This document shows positions 18,026 through 27,978 of a stretch of 64,000 nucleotides of DNA, in pieces. Below the pieces are notes generated by a model. It ran no database searches. It was not told the DNA's origin and was given only the letters and a program-made list of their open reading frames with translations. Numbering within the stretch: position 1 is the stretch's first letter; each line of letters starts with the position of its first letter. Made by a program: the position numbers and the translations under genes. Source of the DNA: Effrenium voratum (taxonomy: Eukaryota > Sar > Dinophyceae > Suessiales > Symbiodiniaceae); assembly GCA_963377175.1 (NCBI GenBank), contig CAUJNA010002890.1, positions 1,000,010-1,064,009 of the forward strand, written 5' to 3'.

Positions 18026-18208
18026 GTGGGCTTAAGGCCCAAGTAATTTCCATGAAAAGGGCCAATTTTGAGGTTTCGATGTACTTAGGCCAGGATTGCA
18101 GCTTCCATGCCAGGATTTTAGCTTCCATGATCAGTTGGGGATTTTTTTGTTTTGTTTTGCAAATCCACGGGACGTGAGGTGTTTGGGGTGAGTCGGTAAG
18201 ACGGTAAG

Positions 18209-19660
18209 TCGGTTGCCCCGAGGAAAGAGAAGGAGGAGGAGGGGAAGCCCCAGGCCCACACGCTGGCTCATGATGAGAACGGCCCGGCTGGCCCGGATAT
18301 CCATCGCTGTCTGTTTGTCCGTTTGAGCGGTTCGAACATGGGGCATAACACTCATCTGAAGTGCCATCCATTTCTTTCCAAAGCAACCTAAGAAGGACAC
18401 CTACAATAGTCACAATGTCTTGAAATTCAGTTGCCCAGTGACCCTCGTAGGACACATGGACCCCTACTGTGGATTCACACGACCGAATTCACCCGAAATG
18501 GTGGTTGATGTGGGGAACAAAGTGGGGTCCATGTGTCCTTCGAGGGAACTAGGGGGTCCATTGTCAAAAATACCGTGGATGGTTGCGAATTCCGTTTCGC
18601 ACCGCTTTGAAACCATAAGAAACCAGAACGCTGGTTGGCATTTACAGGCGAAGTGTGATTTCAGGGTTTCTCAGGTGGTGCAGATTTCGTCCATCCAATG
18701 GGCGTGCTCTGGGGATGAGTCCTTGTTCATTATTTTCAACCATCGTTCTTTTCAAGAAACTGGCCGTATTCCCTGGGTCCTGGAGTTTTCTAGAAAGAAG
18801 GATCCCTGTAAATAATTTGGAAAGTACCCCTAGATCCATGTGTCCTACGAGGGTCCATGTGTCCTACGAGGGTCACTGGGCAACTGAATTTCAAGACATT
18901 GTGACTATTGTAGGTGTCCTTCTTAGGTTGCTTTGGTTAGAAATGGATGGCACTGGTTTAGATGGGTGTTATGCGCCTACCAGGGAAACCCGTCGATTTG
19001 TCCAAAAGGACACCTATGGCAGATACCCTTCCAACAGCTCCTGTCCGCAGGCTGGAGAAGTACAACACTTTCAAGTTGGGCGAAATAGATGTCCTTCGCA
19101 AGCCAACTGGGGGCTCATTCTCCTTTCAACGGGAAGGTCCTTGATCCCGGACCTCTGTATGGTTGAGCACAGGCCTAGTCTGGACCCCAACCCCGCGGTG
19201 GGAAGCCTTGAAAACGATTTTGCTCAAGCCGTGCAAAACAACCGGTATGTTGCTTCACGAAAAAAAAAAAACTGTGCACCTAAGTGAAACAAAGCAGAAC
19301 CAGGCAATGTCAACTGGAGGTTGCCTAATTTCCTCGTATTCGGCGGCTTCCGAAAGCGGGACACCACATACACCACTTCCGAACGGCAGAATCTGCAACG
19401 TACCAGGTTCGTTGGATTTTCTCAACACGAGGACCCCGAAACTGGCAGCCGTGAAACCGGCTGAAACATGTGCGAAAAAAACCCTTGTTTTTTTTTGTAT
19501 GAGAGGGGGGTTGCGTTATTTGGAAGGTCTTCCGTTGATATCACAGAAATGGGCAATGCGCACGACCCTTGACAGGGCTCCTGAAAAGATACATTTTGCC
19601 CATTTGAAACAAGGCTTTTTTCACCCAAAGTACAAGGCAATGTTCAGGTGTATAATGTAA
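18209..19660 (+). CDS. Continuation of the 16977 gene, last exons
   Basis: Exon 18209-18329 (SVAPRKEKEEEGKPQAHTLA, DENGPAGPDIHRCLFVRLSG), then a 708-nt intron, exon 19038-19136 (LEKYNTFKLGEIDVLRKPTG), a 36-nt intron (GTCCTTGATC...GAGCACAG), and from 19173 LVWTPTPRWEALKTILLKPC. Phases agree. The last frame stays open to TAA at 19658-19660, with SYSAASESGTPHTPLPNGRI and TPKLAAVKPAETCAKK. A GTATGT at 19245 may instead be a donor. Hydrophilic protein, function unknown. Confidence 0.5.
18345..19017 (+). repeat. Composite inverted repeat with family F arms
   Basis: Family F plus flank occurs inverted at about 18345-18475 and direct at about 18840-19017 (arms share GACCCTCGTAGGACACATGG and CAATGTCTTGAAATTCAG, given here as read in the left arm). 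The interval between holds a family M copy (18560-18700) and a CCATCGTTCTTTTCAAGAA repeat related to 8530-8680 and 43140-43260. Confidence 0.6.
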
Positions 19661-19689
19661 GGATCCCTGCTTGATTTCTTTTTTGCAGA

Positions 19690-20112
19690 GGGGGTTGCCC
19701 CTTAGCCTTATCAGCTACCCCAACAAGGTGCCAAGGCTTCAAGGGATGGACGCAGGGATACGTCGCATCTCGTGTCTCGTAAAGATGGGGACTGCCTTTC
19801 TGGGGCCTCCAGAAAAGGGCCAACCTGGATAGCCAAGTTGCATTTTTTTCAGCCACTGGTGCTGGTTTTTGGGGTCAAGTGGATGGACAAAAAGCAGCAA
19901 CTGGCGATCCAGGAAGTTGTTTTTTTGTTTTGCTTTTCCTTTTTTTGTGTTTCGATAAATCAGATAGAAAGCAGCCAGTGGGGATGTGGCCAAAGCTGCC
20001 AGCTGCGACCATACAAGCTGTCAGCTTTGTGTCGCAAAGGCTTCAACAACCTTATGTTTGCGGATTTGAGGACTGTGTATTTGACGAATTCCTACCAAAC
20101 CCAAAACCATAA
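19690..20112 (+). CDS. Exon region, frames unsettled
   Basis: Segments KGPTWIAKLHFFQPLVLVFG with WMDKKQQLAIQE (to about 19915), then, after a T-rich tract, PVGMWPKLPAATIQAVSFVS and YVCGFEDCVFDEFLP to TAA at about 20110. The last part recurs at 24226 as GFQDGVYDEFLAQ, with changes that keep this frame sensible. Confidence 0.45.
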
Positions 20113-20123
20113 AGGTACCAATG

Positions 20124-20221
20124 TACCTGGAGTCTCCTTCTGACCCGAATCAAAAATAGGTCCATGACCCCATTTTTTAGGTAATGACCCCATTTTTTAA
20201 GGGTCATGGAGACTCTAGGTA
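20124..20221 (+). mobile_element. Family A element (A9)
   Basis: GTACCTGGAGTCTCCTTCTG ... CATGGAGACTCTAGGTA. Left context is GTA, giving a GT border. Confidence 0.65.
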
Positions 20222-20706
20222 CTTGGAATCTTTGGGTACCTCAATTTGCTTTCCTACTCAAGCTTCAAGATAGGACATGTTTGGAATGTTAGGTCAACCC
20301 GCACAGTGATTCCTTTGTTTGTCAAGCCTTTCGGGCACAGCCGACTTCAAATTCCACAGTGTGCCACTCGGGAAAAGGAGCCAAACAAATGGTGTTCCTT
20401 GTTCGACTCAACCCTCAAAGGACCCCTTGCTTCTGCCTTTGTACCGCTTTTTTATGGGTCACTTCGGCAGAAACAAGGAATCGGTCCATTGGGTACCTCC
20501 ACTCCAAATACCCACTTTCTTTGGTGTATTTGTTTGGAGAAACATGTTTTTCCAGGGCAAATACCGCTCCTTTTTTTTAAGCTGGCTGAGCCTCCTTCCA
20601 ACTGCCGAGCCGCTTGAGGCCTGCCACTGAAGCTGAAGCTGGAACAGAAGTTCCTGACCTCCAGCGTGCTGATGGGCAAATGCAGGACCTGGCGGTCGAT
20701 TCGCGT

Positions 20707-20806
20707 TACCTGGAGTCTCCGAGTCTGAGCCTTGAAAAATGGTCATTACCCAAAGTTTTGGGGTCGTTGACCCATTTTTAAAAGGGTCAGAAGGAGACTC
20801 CAGGTA
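20707..20806 (+). mobile_element. Family A element (A10)
   Basis: TACCTGGAGTCTCCGAGTCT ... GAAGGAGACTCCAGGTA. Confidence 0.65.
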
Positions 20807-21221
20807 GACAAGTCTGGGCAAATGCAGGACCTCCCCTGGCGAGATTGGTCGATTCGCGTGAGACAAGTCCAGGGGGCCCAATTCGAAACCTCACCTGTCC
20901 TTCATCCGACCTTTTGACCTGTTGCTTTCCTTGTTTCGGTCCATTAGTAGTCAGGGTTTCAAAAGGGTAGCCTTTCGTTTCTGGGTTCTTTGGGCAATGA
21001 GAAACGGAGGATGTTCAACGCACGTCAGGTAGGTCTGAACTGTGGGACAAAAGGGGGGACCAACCTCTCAGTTACCCGAGTGATACTCGTGCTTCTACTG
21101 ACTAAATTGGTTCTGTTGGCATACGCCAACAAGCGCGTGTCTAGCATCCGAAAGCAACCCGGTCGGTACATCCCATGGATCACCCAGTTGAGACTACAGT
21201 GCCGAGGTTTCTCAGATGTCT

Positions 21222-21325
21222 TGGCGGTTCCCAGCCGTCCTTTAGGGTTTTAGGGTTTAGTGGTAGTTCCATTTAAACCACTAGCTATATAAACTTTTTG
21301 CAGAGGATCTGAGGACAGCCCATTT
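21222..21325 (+). mobile_element. Family J element
   Basis: GTTCCCAGCCGTCC ... AACCACTAGCTATATAAAC ... GATCTGAGGACAG. Confidence 0.5.
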
Positions 21326-21833
21326 TTTCCCCCGTTTTGGCTGAGCAGATGATCACGTCGCCTTTTGTGCAATTCCAAGTGAGCGGGCTCGGGGTGGCAT
21401 GTTCGAAGACCCAAAGCCCACTTGGCACTGGGCGCCAGTGTTGTCGCGCCACTTTGGGGCTATCTCATAAAGAATCATTGCAGACATGTCTTCACTGTTC
21501 TTGGTTTTAGTCGTTTTTTTTTTAGTCGTTTGGTTCTGTTCGTTTTTGGTGGGCTGCAAAACATACACGGTTGGTTGCTACCGTTCGGGTGGTGAAGATT
21601 TGGCCTATCGGAAGGCCGCATCTCGAGCCAGGAGAAATCCCATTACGGGCGAGATCTCTCTGTCCAGGGCTCAGACTGCTTCGGATATGTCGACTTTGGG
21701 TCGAGGTGTCCGGCTCGGTGTAGCCTTCCATGAGTCAACATGAAACTGGAGGTTTCGGGGGGTTCCCGGTTTGGACCATGTTCCTAAGGGAACCATGGAA
21801 CCGGAGACGTTCAACGGGGTCCCAAAGTTTGGA

Positions 21834-21945
21834 TCCTGGAGTCTCCTTCTGACCCGAATGAAAAATGGTTGGTCAATGACCCCAAAATCTTGGGGTCGTT
21901 GACGTCGTTGACCCATTTTTAAAAGGTCATGGAGACTCCAAGATG
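21834..21945 (+). mobile_element. Family A element (A11), right end altered
   Basis: CCTGGAGTCTCCTTCTGACC ... CATGGAGACTCCAAG. Confidence 0.55.
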
Positions 21946-22212
21946 TTCCTTTTAAGGGAACTCCCCCAAACGTCAGGTTCCATGTTAATTGGTGGGAGGG
22001 TATCCTGCATTGGGCGTTTGTAGGGTGTTTTACCCCAAGTGGGCCAGGCCCTGAATTGCGGAAATCCCCCAACCCCCTTTTCGGTGCTTGGAATTTCCAC
22101 AGGACCGATCCTTTTTTGGCCTTGCCACTTTTGTATGTGTCGTGTCGGCAGAAGAAAATCAACCTGCACTTTGACTTTGTCCAGCGGAAAGCACTTTTTG
22201 GATCGAGAACCC

Positions 22213-22470
22213 TGACGGTTCTTCGATCTGGCGCCAGCGCGGTGAGCCCATCGAGCAGGACATCTATGCTGCTCTTGTTTCCGTTTTGTGTGTTAGTGGC
22301 ATCCCATGATCCACTGCCGCGACTTCCGGATCGACTACTGCAAGTCCGGCACCCCTTGGAAAAAGAGGACCCGGTTCCGGACGAATTGTCATCTGGCCAA
22401 CGTGGTCTCTGCCGGTGCGCTTAGCCTCACGTGCAGCTGCGCGGCCAGTGCAAGGAAGAGGGCGTCAACT
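22213..22470 (+). CDS. Coding fragment, possibly retroelement-derived
   Basis: One frame reads IWRQRGEPIEQDIYAALVSV. A frame shifted by one then reads HCRDFRIDYCKSGTPWKKRT, RFRTNCHLANVVSAGALSLT, CSCAASARKRAS, with about 80% GC at third positions at first. The YC-x-x-G-x-PW-KKRT-RF pattern recalls a motif I associate with algal retroelement polyproteins, but I cannot verify this. The frame change suggests a decayed copy or an unseen intron. Confidence 0.35.
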
Positions 22471-22748
22471 CCACTCGGCTCGCCAGGATGCATTTTACAT
22501 CCACTGACTCAAAGTGAAGCAAACTTAACAAAATATACATTCTGCAAACTGGTTGCCTAACTGTACTCAACGTAGTGGGAGGGGGGGGAGGTAAGTGCGC
22601 CCTAAAATTCTGGGACCTCCTCCCCCTTTCGGGCCCGAACCCTGCTAGAGATCCCTTTCCCCTGTGGAGCGCTATGGAGGCTCCTTGCTGCGGGGGGATC
22701 AATTGACCTGCAAGTGAACCCTGTTAAGAGGGGCCTCCAATAAATCAG

Positions 22749-23045
22749 CCGGGACTGGCTTATACATTACATATCGGGAGGATTTGTTTGTGGCCTGCAA
22801 GAACTTGCAGGAGCGTCTCTTGACGAGGTACGACGCATGCCCATGTTCTTCTCCCAGTTCAAAGCTCATCAAACATATACTGAACCACAACATCATGGCA
22901 GATTGCTTGGTGGTTCCCGCCCTGAGACTTTGAGGTCGTTTGGGTTTAAAGTTTAGAGGTAGTTTCCACACCATTGAAATATTTTGACTTTTAGGGGATC
23001 AGGGAACAGCCCGACAACGGTAAATCTCAGAAGGCTTTCTTTAAT
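22749..23045 (+). CDS. Two exons joined across family J
   Basis: Exon 22749-22909 (TGLYITYREDLFVACKNLQE, RLLTRYDACPCSSPSSKLIK, HILNHNIMADCL) ends at GTGGTTCCC. Exon 23010-23045 (PDNGKSQKAFFN) follows GGGAACAG. Phase 0 both sides; the intron (22910-23009) is a family J element. Confidence 0.55.
22910..23009 (+). mobile_element. Family J element forming a 100-nt intron
   Basis: GTGGTTCCCGCC ... GACTTTTAGGGGATCAGGGA ... ACAG. Confidence 0.6.
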
Positions 23046-23103
23046 AGTTTCCACACCATTAAACGTTTTTGGACATGTTGGGGATCTAGCCCAATTCGAT
23101 TGA

Positions 23104-23205
23104 AATCTAAGAACCGTCAACTTGCTTGACGTCGACACATCCACGGTGGCCATGCCGCCCAGAAGGCCCACACAAACCGCAGTTGCGAATGTTGACCCCG
23201 GATGA
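23104..23205 (+). CDS. Exon ending in stop
   Basis: NLRTVNLLDVDTSTVAMPPR then RPTQTAVANVDPG and TGA. Confidence 0.4.
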   Translation, partial: NLRTVNLLDVDTSTVAMPPRRPTQTAVANVDPG

Positions 23206-23224
23206 AGCAGAACCCATAGTCATC

Positions 23225-23345
23225 CATTTGCTTAAGAATATTGTTGATTTTCCCCCTGTTGGTTTTTAGAGGGAATTTATGACTACTGGAAAATATATAT
23301 ATATATATATATGTTTTGTGTTTTTTTTGAGGGGGCTTAAGCAAA
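23225..23345 (+). mobile_element. Family C element with TA microsatellite
   Basis: CATTTGCTTAAGAATATTG ... GGGGGCTTAAGCAAAT inverted ends; a (TA)n tract expanded inside. Confidence 0.65.
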
Positions 23346-23369
23346 TCGAAGAAGCTGTTGGTGGCAAGC

Positions 23370-23477
23370 CCAGCCATCTGGTTCCTTAGTTTAGCGTTTA
23401 GCGTTTAATGGCAGTTTCCGAATTTCACCCACCAACAGTTAGTCACTTTTAGCGGGGGATCGGAAAACGGGCAGAAC
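23370..23477 (+). mobile_element. Family J element
   Basis: CCAGCCATCTGGTTCCTTAG ... CACTTTTAGCGGGGGATC ... CGGGCAG. Confidence 0.5.
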
Positions 23478-23892
23478 CCAGAGTTGACTTTGAGGGATGG
23501 GGTGTCCCCTTTTAGTGATTTTAGTCATTGCTCACTTTGGGAGGGAGCACCCTCCTACTAGTAGGACCGGGTTGGTTCATCCGGGGTCGACATGAAACCG
23601 CCTGGCTTTCCTTCAGTGTGGGCCAGGCTTCTAGAGCGGTGCTGGGATGCGGTAGTCCATCATGCTTAACCAAAAAACGACGGTAAATTAGGGTAAGCAA
23701 GCTGCTTGTTCCCTAGACCAGCGGGTCCACGTACTTGCTGAGGATGTACGTTGACCCGCTTGTTGGGCCACCTACTTAAAGGGGCGACCGGCCACTTAGT
23801 AAGTGGTGAGTAAGCCTGGCTATAACCCACGCAACGGAGACCTACAACCGTGAATTTTGTGGGTTATCTCACCAGGCTTTCGAACCACTTGC

Positions 23893-24095
23893 CCTCGCAT
23901 TCCGAATGGATTGCCCCTTTCAGTGCCAAAGGTGGTGACACCCACCCCAGAAGCCAACAGATGGTAGGGAAGCCACGAAACCAAAAGGAGCTTGGGTCAA
24001 CATCACCCCTAAGCAAAGGCTCCAATGAAGGAGCTGAACGGGTCTTGCGACTTGCGTCCCCGGTTTTCTGGACCCCCAGGCGCATCAGAAGCTAG
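23893..24095 (+). CDS. Exon reaching family B with in-frame TAG
   Basis: PSHSEWIAPFSAKGGDTHPR, SQQMVGKPRNQKELGSTSPL, GSNEGAERVLRLASPVFWTP. Ends AGCTAG|GTCCCC: the TAG of the family B target site is an in-frame stop. Confidence 0.45.
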
Positions 24096-24213
24096 GTCCC
24101 CGAGTTGTGCCCTTTTAGATCCTTTTACCCTTTTTTGGGGAGGGTTCCCCTACTAAAATAGACCACAGAAAAAAAAGTCAGTACCCTTATTCTAACCTCT
24201 CTACTGGAGGAAC
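24092..24213 (+). mobile_element. Family B element (B7)
   Basis: TAGGTCCCCGAG ... CTCTACTGGAGGAACTG; right end altered. Confidence 0.55.
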
Positions 24214-24225
24214 TGCGGATTTCAG

Positions 24226-24292
24226 GACGGTGTATATGACGAATTCCTAGCCCAACTGAAAAAAAGGTGCCAATGTACTTGGAGTCTTGGAA
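24226..24292 (+). repeat. Partial duplicate of 20064-20135
   Basis: GCGGATTT-AGGAC-GTGTAT and GACGAATTCCTA, then CAATGTACTTGGAGTCT, repeat the exon end and family A start found at 20064-20135. Confidence 0.55.
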
Positions 24293-24444
24293 TCTACTGG
24301 AGGCGCATCCTTCGAAGGTACCTGTGGGCCACTCAACTTGCGTCCGAGGGAAAAGCCTCCGAGCTATCCGAACTTCCAGGCGGGGGCTGCTAGGTTGGGC
24401 GCCTGCAAGGGTACCAGGCAGACAAAAGATATTGTGTATACATA

Positions 24445-24512
24445 TGCATATATATATATATATAACCCCCATGAATCCATAAATATATTTATATATACGC
24501 ATAATTATATGT
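24445..24512 (+). repeat. TA-rich microsatellite
   Basis: TATATATATA tracts. Confidence 0.8.
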
Positions 24513-24556
24513 ATACAAATAGAAACCCCACTATAAATCCACCTCTGTCCTATGTC

Positions 24557-25015
24557 CTAGCTGAGGTTTGGTCAGAAGATCCAAAGTCATCAGCTATTTT
24601 GGAGCGAAAAGTAAAGCAGTAGAAACTCTAGGATATGTGGTACCGATGGCTCAAAAGGCCCAAAGAATAAGAAAGTAAAAAGTGCAATTCGAAAGCCAAT
24701 GACACAAAAACAACAAGTAAAACACAATAAATAACAACAAGTAAACAAGTAGAATAGTTCAACCCATGGTCAATTTTATGCCGGGACATGTTTTTTTGTT
24801 TGTTTTTTTCCCGCTTGTAACCTTTTGCTTCTTCACTTTTGAATGTTGACTCATTGGCTCCAGAATTTTGCTGTGTGTCACTTTGTTCTGTTGATACATT
24901 TTGCATTGTTGTTGTTTTTACTTGTAATGGCTCCAGAATTTTCCAAATTTTCCTTTTTTGCTGTTGGCTCCAAACTTGCTGAGTGTTTGCATCTTCTGAC
25001 CACACCTTAGCTTAG
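24557..25015 (+). repeat. Inverted-repeat element, about 460 bp
   Basis: Left arm AGGTTTGGTCAGAAGATCCA pairs with the complement of the right arm (AGGTGTGGTCAGAAGATGCA on the - strand). Arms about 50 bp. Interior A/T-rich; the 125-residue - strand ORF lies inside it. Confidence 0.55.
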
Positions 25016-25089
25016 AAATAGGACGGATGTAGATCTATGCAAAGGGAAGGCACATGCTGTTGGTAAAGGCTATGTGTCACAGCTCAAAG

Positions 25090-25201
25090 TTCCAGGAGTT
25101 GATGGAGCTTGCCTACATGAGCAAAATGACAGTTCCGGTGCAAGTTCCTGGATCCAGCACAGCAACCAGGCGTTCGTGTGTTGCTTGTTTTGAGCGCTAG
25201 G
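25090..25201 (+). CDS. Exon ending in stop
   Basis: FQELMELAYMSKMTVPVQVP then GSSTATRRSCVACFER and TAG. Confidence 0.45.
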
Positions 25202-25314
25202 CTGGTGAACATACTTGTTGTGGTTTTACCAGAATTATAGCTTCTCCCTGCTATGAAGTCTTGCTTGTTTGCTTAAACACACATAAACTCTATGGACAAC
25301 TTTTGCTGAAATGA

Positions 25315-25551
25315 CATCTCCAAAAACACCTTCAAACAGCAACTTTCTCTGGGGCGTATGGACTGGACGCGCTTTTGCAGCGCGTGGACAGCTACAGCTG
25401 CGTTATGTGCTCACGGCCATCAGAGCCGCTGATTTCGCTTGACGCTTACGTGGCTTTGGTGAGCCAACACGTTTTGGGTGACAAGGGTTTCAATGTGCTG
25501 TTTCATAAGATTTCAAGGGCGGACAGGGATGACATCTATAGCTTGGATTAG
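25315..25551 (+). CDS. Terminal exon candidate
   Basis: 79 codons from an in-frame TGA to TAG: GAYGLDALLQRVDSYSCVMC, SRPSEPLISLDAYVALVSQH, VLGDKGFNVLFHKISRADRD. The middle has strong third-position GC. Unrecognised. Confidence 0.55.
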   Translation, partial: HLQKHLQTATFSGAYGLDALLQRVDSYSCVMCSRPSEPLISLDAYVALVSQHVLGDKGFNVLFHKISRADRDDIYSLD

Positions 25552-25883
25552 GAGCAACTTACTATGTCAAATTGAACACCCAAGCGCTATGGTCAACCTT
25601 AAAACTGTCTCCCTTGTTCTGCAAGCAAACAGGGAGTTTTCTTCCGCCCAACAATCACCTTGAAAAGTGGGGCTGTTGTTACGTAACAAGCAGGTGCAAA
25701 TTCAACCAAGAAACATTCTGGCCAAGTTGAACAGCACACAACACAAAAGCTTGTGGATCTCTCATTTATTATCTGAAAACAGGGGGACGGACCCCTTTGA
25801 GGATGTATAAAGGCAAACCAAAAGGAAGCACCTACCTGAACGGGGCCCCCAAATTGAAAGAAGCATCCACATAGTTTTATAGG

Positions 25884-26084
25884 ATGAGTTTGTATCTAGG
25901 GTCAACTTTTAAGGGGCCACTCGATGCACCAGGTGGCTTCCCCGGTGTCCGCTTGCTTCGTTCGATTGGCTCCCAAGCGAAAACCGCGCAGATTGTGGAT
26001 CTCGCCGGCCGGGACGTGCTGCCCAAAAGCAGGCGCGAGTCGAGCAACGAGGGTGTCGATGGGCGTGCCGGCCTCCGGAGCTGA
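25884..26084 (+). CDS. Small ORF or exon
   Basis: ATG to TGA, 66 codons, third positions about two-thirds GC: GPLDAPGGFPGVRLLRSIGS, QAKTAQIVDLAGRDVLPKSR. In-frame TAG just upstream. A family G copy follows at 26113. Confidence 0.5.
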   Translation: MSLYLGSTFKGPLDAPGGFPGVRLLRSIGSQAKTAQIVDLAGRDVLPKSRRESSNEGVDGRAGLRS

Positions 26085-26112
26085 CATGACACCGGGGTAT
26101 CATTTGGGTATG

Positions 26113-26207
26113 GGTCAAAATTAAACCACCAGGATATGGACCGCAGGTTAAATCGTCCATGTCTCCATGTACCAAGCCATTTTGGGTACCTATTTTTGAC
26201 CCACAGC
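26113..26207 (+). mobile_element. Family G element
   Basis: GTATGGGTCAAAATTAAACC ... TATTTTTGACCCACAG. Confidence 0.65.
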
Positions 26208-26374
26208 CAAATAATGGTACTACTTTGGGGTAGGTGCACCACCCATCTTAGTTTTTTTTTAGTGGGGATTGGGATGTTCACTGGGGGTACGGGCTTTTGA
26301 CCCACAGCCATTTCAATCCTCTCCTTCTTCTTCTTCTTCTTCTTCTGCTTCCGCGGCTTTTGGGTAATCCCGTG

Positions 26375-26460
26375 CCTGTTGCACCGCGCTTTTGCGCGGA
26401 CTTATGGATTTGCTGGATGATGTCAATCCTCCAAACTCGCCGGTGCGAAACTCGCAGGGA
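26375..26460 (+). CDS. Exon of unknown gene
   Basis: LLRGLMDLLDDVNPPNSPVR then NSQ, before a family L element (GGGAATGAG...). Confidence 0.4.
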
Positions 26461-26700
26461 ATGAGACATGGAATGACACCGAGATAAGCCATCCATCTGG
26501 TGGTTTCCTTCAGGGGAATCCCTAGGTTGAACCCAACTGGTGGTTTTTGTTAAAGAGACTCCCTAGGTTCATTCCCTCATTCCCTACCGAGCACCAGCCA
26601 TTGCAAACATGGCTTCCTTTAAGGGAACCCCCAAAACCGGTTCATTCCCAACGCCCCGGGTTGGTCATTCTCTACTGAACACCAGCAAGTCAAACATGGT
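26450..26700 (+). mobile_element. Family L repeats
   Basis: GGGAATGAGACATGGAATGA ... CATTCCCTACC, with two related GGTTCATTCC units; another copy at 35880-35996. Confidence 0.45.
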
Positions 26701-26808
26701 TAGGTATTTACCATGGAAAAACAAAAACGGGTTGTTCAAGAAGTAACCTAAAAACGGCGCGTATTTGCAGAAGGGGTAAGGATTCAAGCAAGGACTTGAA
26801 GTACTTGG

Positions 26809-26907
26809 GTGTTTTATTCGACAAGTTAGCAAGCTGTTAGCAACCCGAGCGAACGTTCAGCGGAGTGAAGTGTGTGGATAACCACTTACTATCTTGGCAA
26901 CACACAT
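26809..26907 (+). mobile_element. Family E element
   Basis: TACTTGGGTGTTTTATTCGA ... GGCAACACACATCCAAG. Confidence 0.55.
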
Positions 26908-27235
26908 CCAAGTGTCGATCCCCCATGGTTATGACCCTCTTATCAAGCATTGGCAAATTAGTAACGACCATGTGCCGACATGTGACGGGTCCAAGCAACA
27001 AGGAATCCCCAAACAAGCAAAGGAGTCGGGTTTCCAATGTTCAGAGTGCCCAAAGGCACCGGAATGGGTACTGACGTGTCCGCGCCCGGGATTCACCTCA
27101 TCCGAGTTTGTTTTTGTTGGACCACTATTCCCGGCATGTTCTCGTAATTCTTGCATGTCGGGTTCTGTTCAGGTGTGGTGTGCGTGCAAGAGCAAAGCTG
27201 TTTGCCAACATGATGGGCTATATTCTGACTTTTAG
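26908..27235 (+). CDS. Cys-rich exon ending in stop
   Basis: Starts after CATCCAAG of family E: SIPHGYDPLIKHWQISNDHV, KQAKESGFQCSECPKAPEWV, LTCPRPGF, SGSVQVWCACKSKAVCQHDG. Paired cysteines (C-S-E-C, C-A-C, C-Q-H) suggest metal binding, but third-position GC is only about half, so coding status is moderate. Confidence 0.4.
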
Positions 27236-27370
27236 GGTAGTTGAGGGTCCAAGTAGGCCTTTCCGCGTACCCTTGGTGTATCTAGGGTGCCCTACACCCG
27301 TCTTGGTGTCCCTTAAAAAAAGGAAAAAAAGAAAACAGGAGTACCCTCAAAAGACACCCATATGTAGTAG

Positions 27371-27610
27371 ACATGATTCGCTGGGGGAAAGCTTGCCCAG
27401 AGGCCTTCTGACAAAGGAAGAATCTCTGGTAAGAAAAACTGCAGCTACGTGCCAAAAGCACTTGTTTTTCTTTCGGGCAGAAAACAGGGGTCAACAAGGG
27501 CGGTCCAAGCTGTTTACCTTGTTGTGTGGAGAGCGACCGAGCGAACCTTTGAACATCTCCAACCTGGGCATGACAGTTGCCTCCCAGTGCTTCCAGATAC
27601 CGCAATACAG
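27371..27610 (+). CDS. Two exons, phase 0 junction
   Basis: Exon 27371-27428 (HDSLGESLPRGLLTKEESL) ends at GTAAGA. Exon 27488-27610 follows GGGCAGAAAACAG (GSTRAVQAVYLVVWRATERT, FEHLQPGHDSCLPVLPDTAI) and ends CAG|GTCTGT. The intron is 59 nt. Confidence 0.5.
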
Positions 27611-27815
27611 GTCTGTCTTTCTTTGAGCTTGGGAATCCAAAAGGAAAACCACCATTTTGAAGCGGTACCCCAAAAAGAGACATACCACCAAATATAGTAG
27701 ACAACCTCTGAGTGTGACGTAATCGCTTTCACTGCTTGCCTACTACGCAACCGGAAGCATCGGCCACACGAACTAGCAACACGGTTCGCTGTTTGCAGGG
27801 GTGAACATATCAGCC

Positions 27816-27891
27816 TACCTGGACTCTCTATGACCCTTGAAAAAGGGTTAATGACCCCAGTATTTTGGACGGATCATGGAGACTCCAGGTA
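27816..27891 (+). mobile_element. Family A element (A12), internal deletion
   Basis: TACCTGGACTCTCTATGACC ... GATCATGGAGACTCCAGGTA, 76 bp. Confidence 0.6.
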
Positions 27892-27978
27892 CTTAATTTT
27901 CTTGCAAGGTGACAATTCCATAAGGTCACAATGGTACCCCCTGTAACGTCCAGTTTCCTATAGCAGTTGGAAGGGTAC

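Noticed and set aside
17973..18455. 160-codon - strand ORF similar to part of a + strand ORF at 18655
   Set aside because: The similarity is only the inverted family F repeat; the + strand exon at 18209 has better codon bias and phase.
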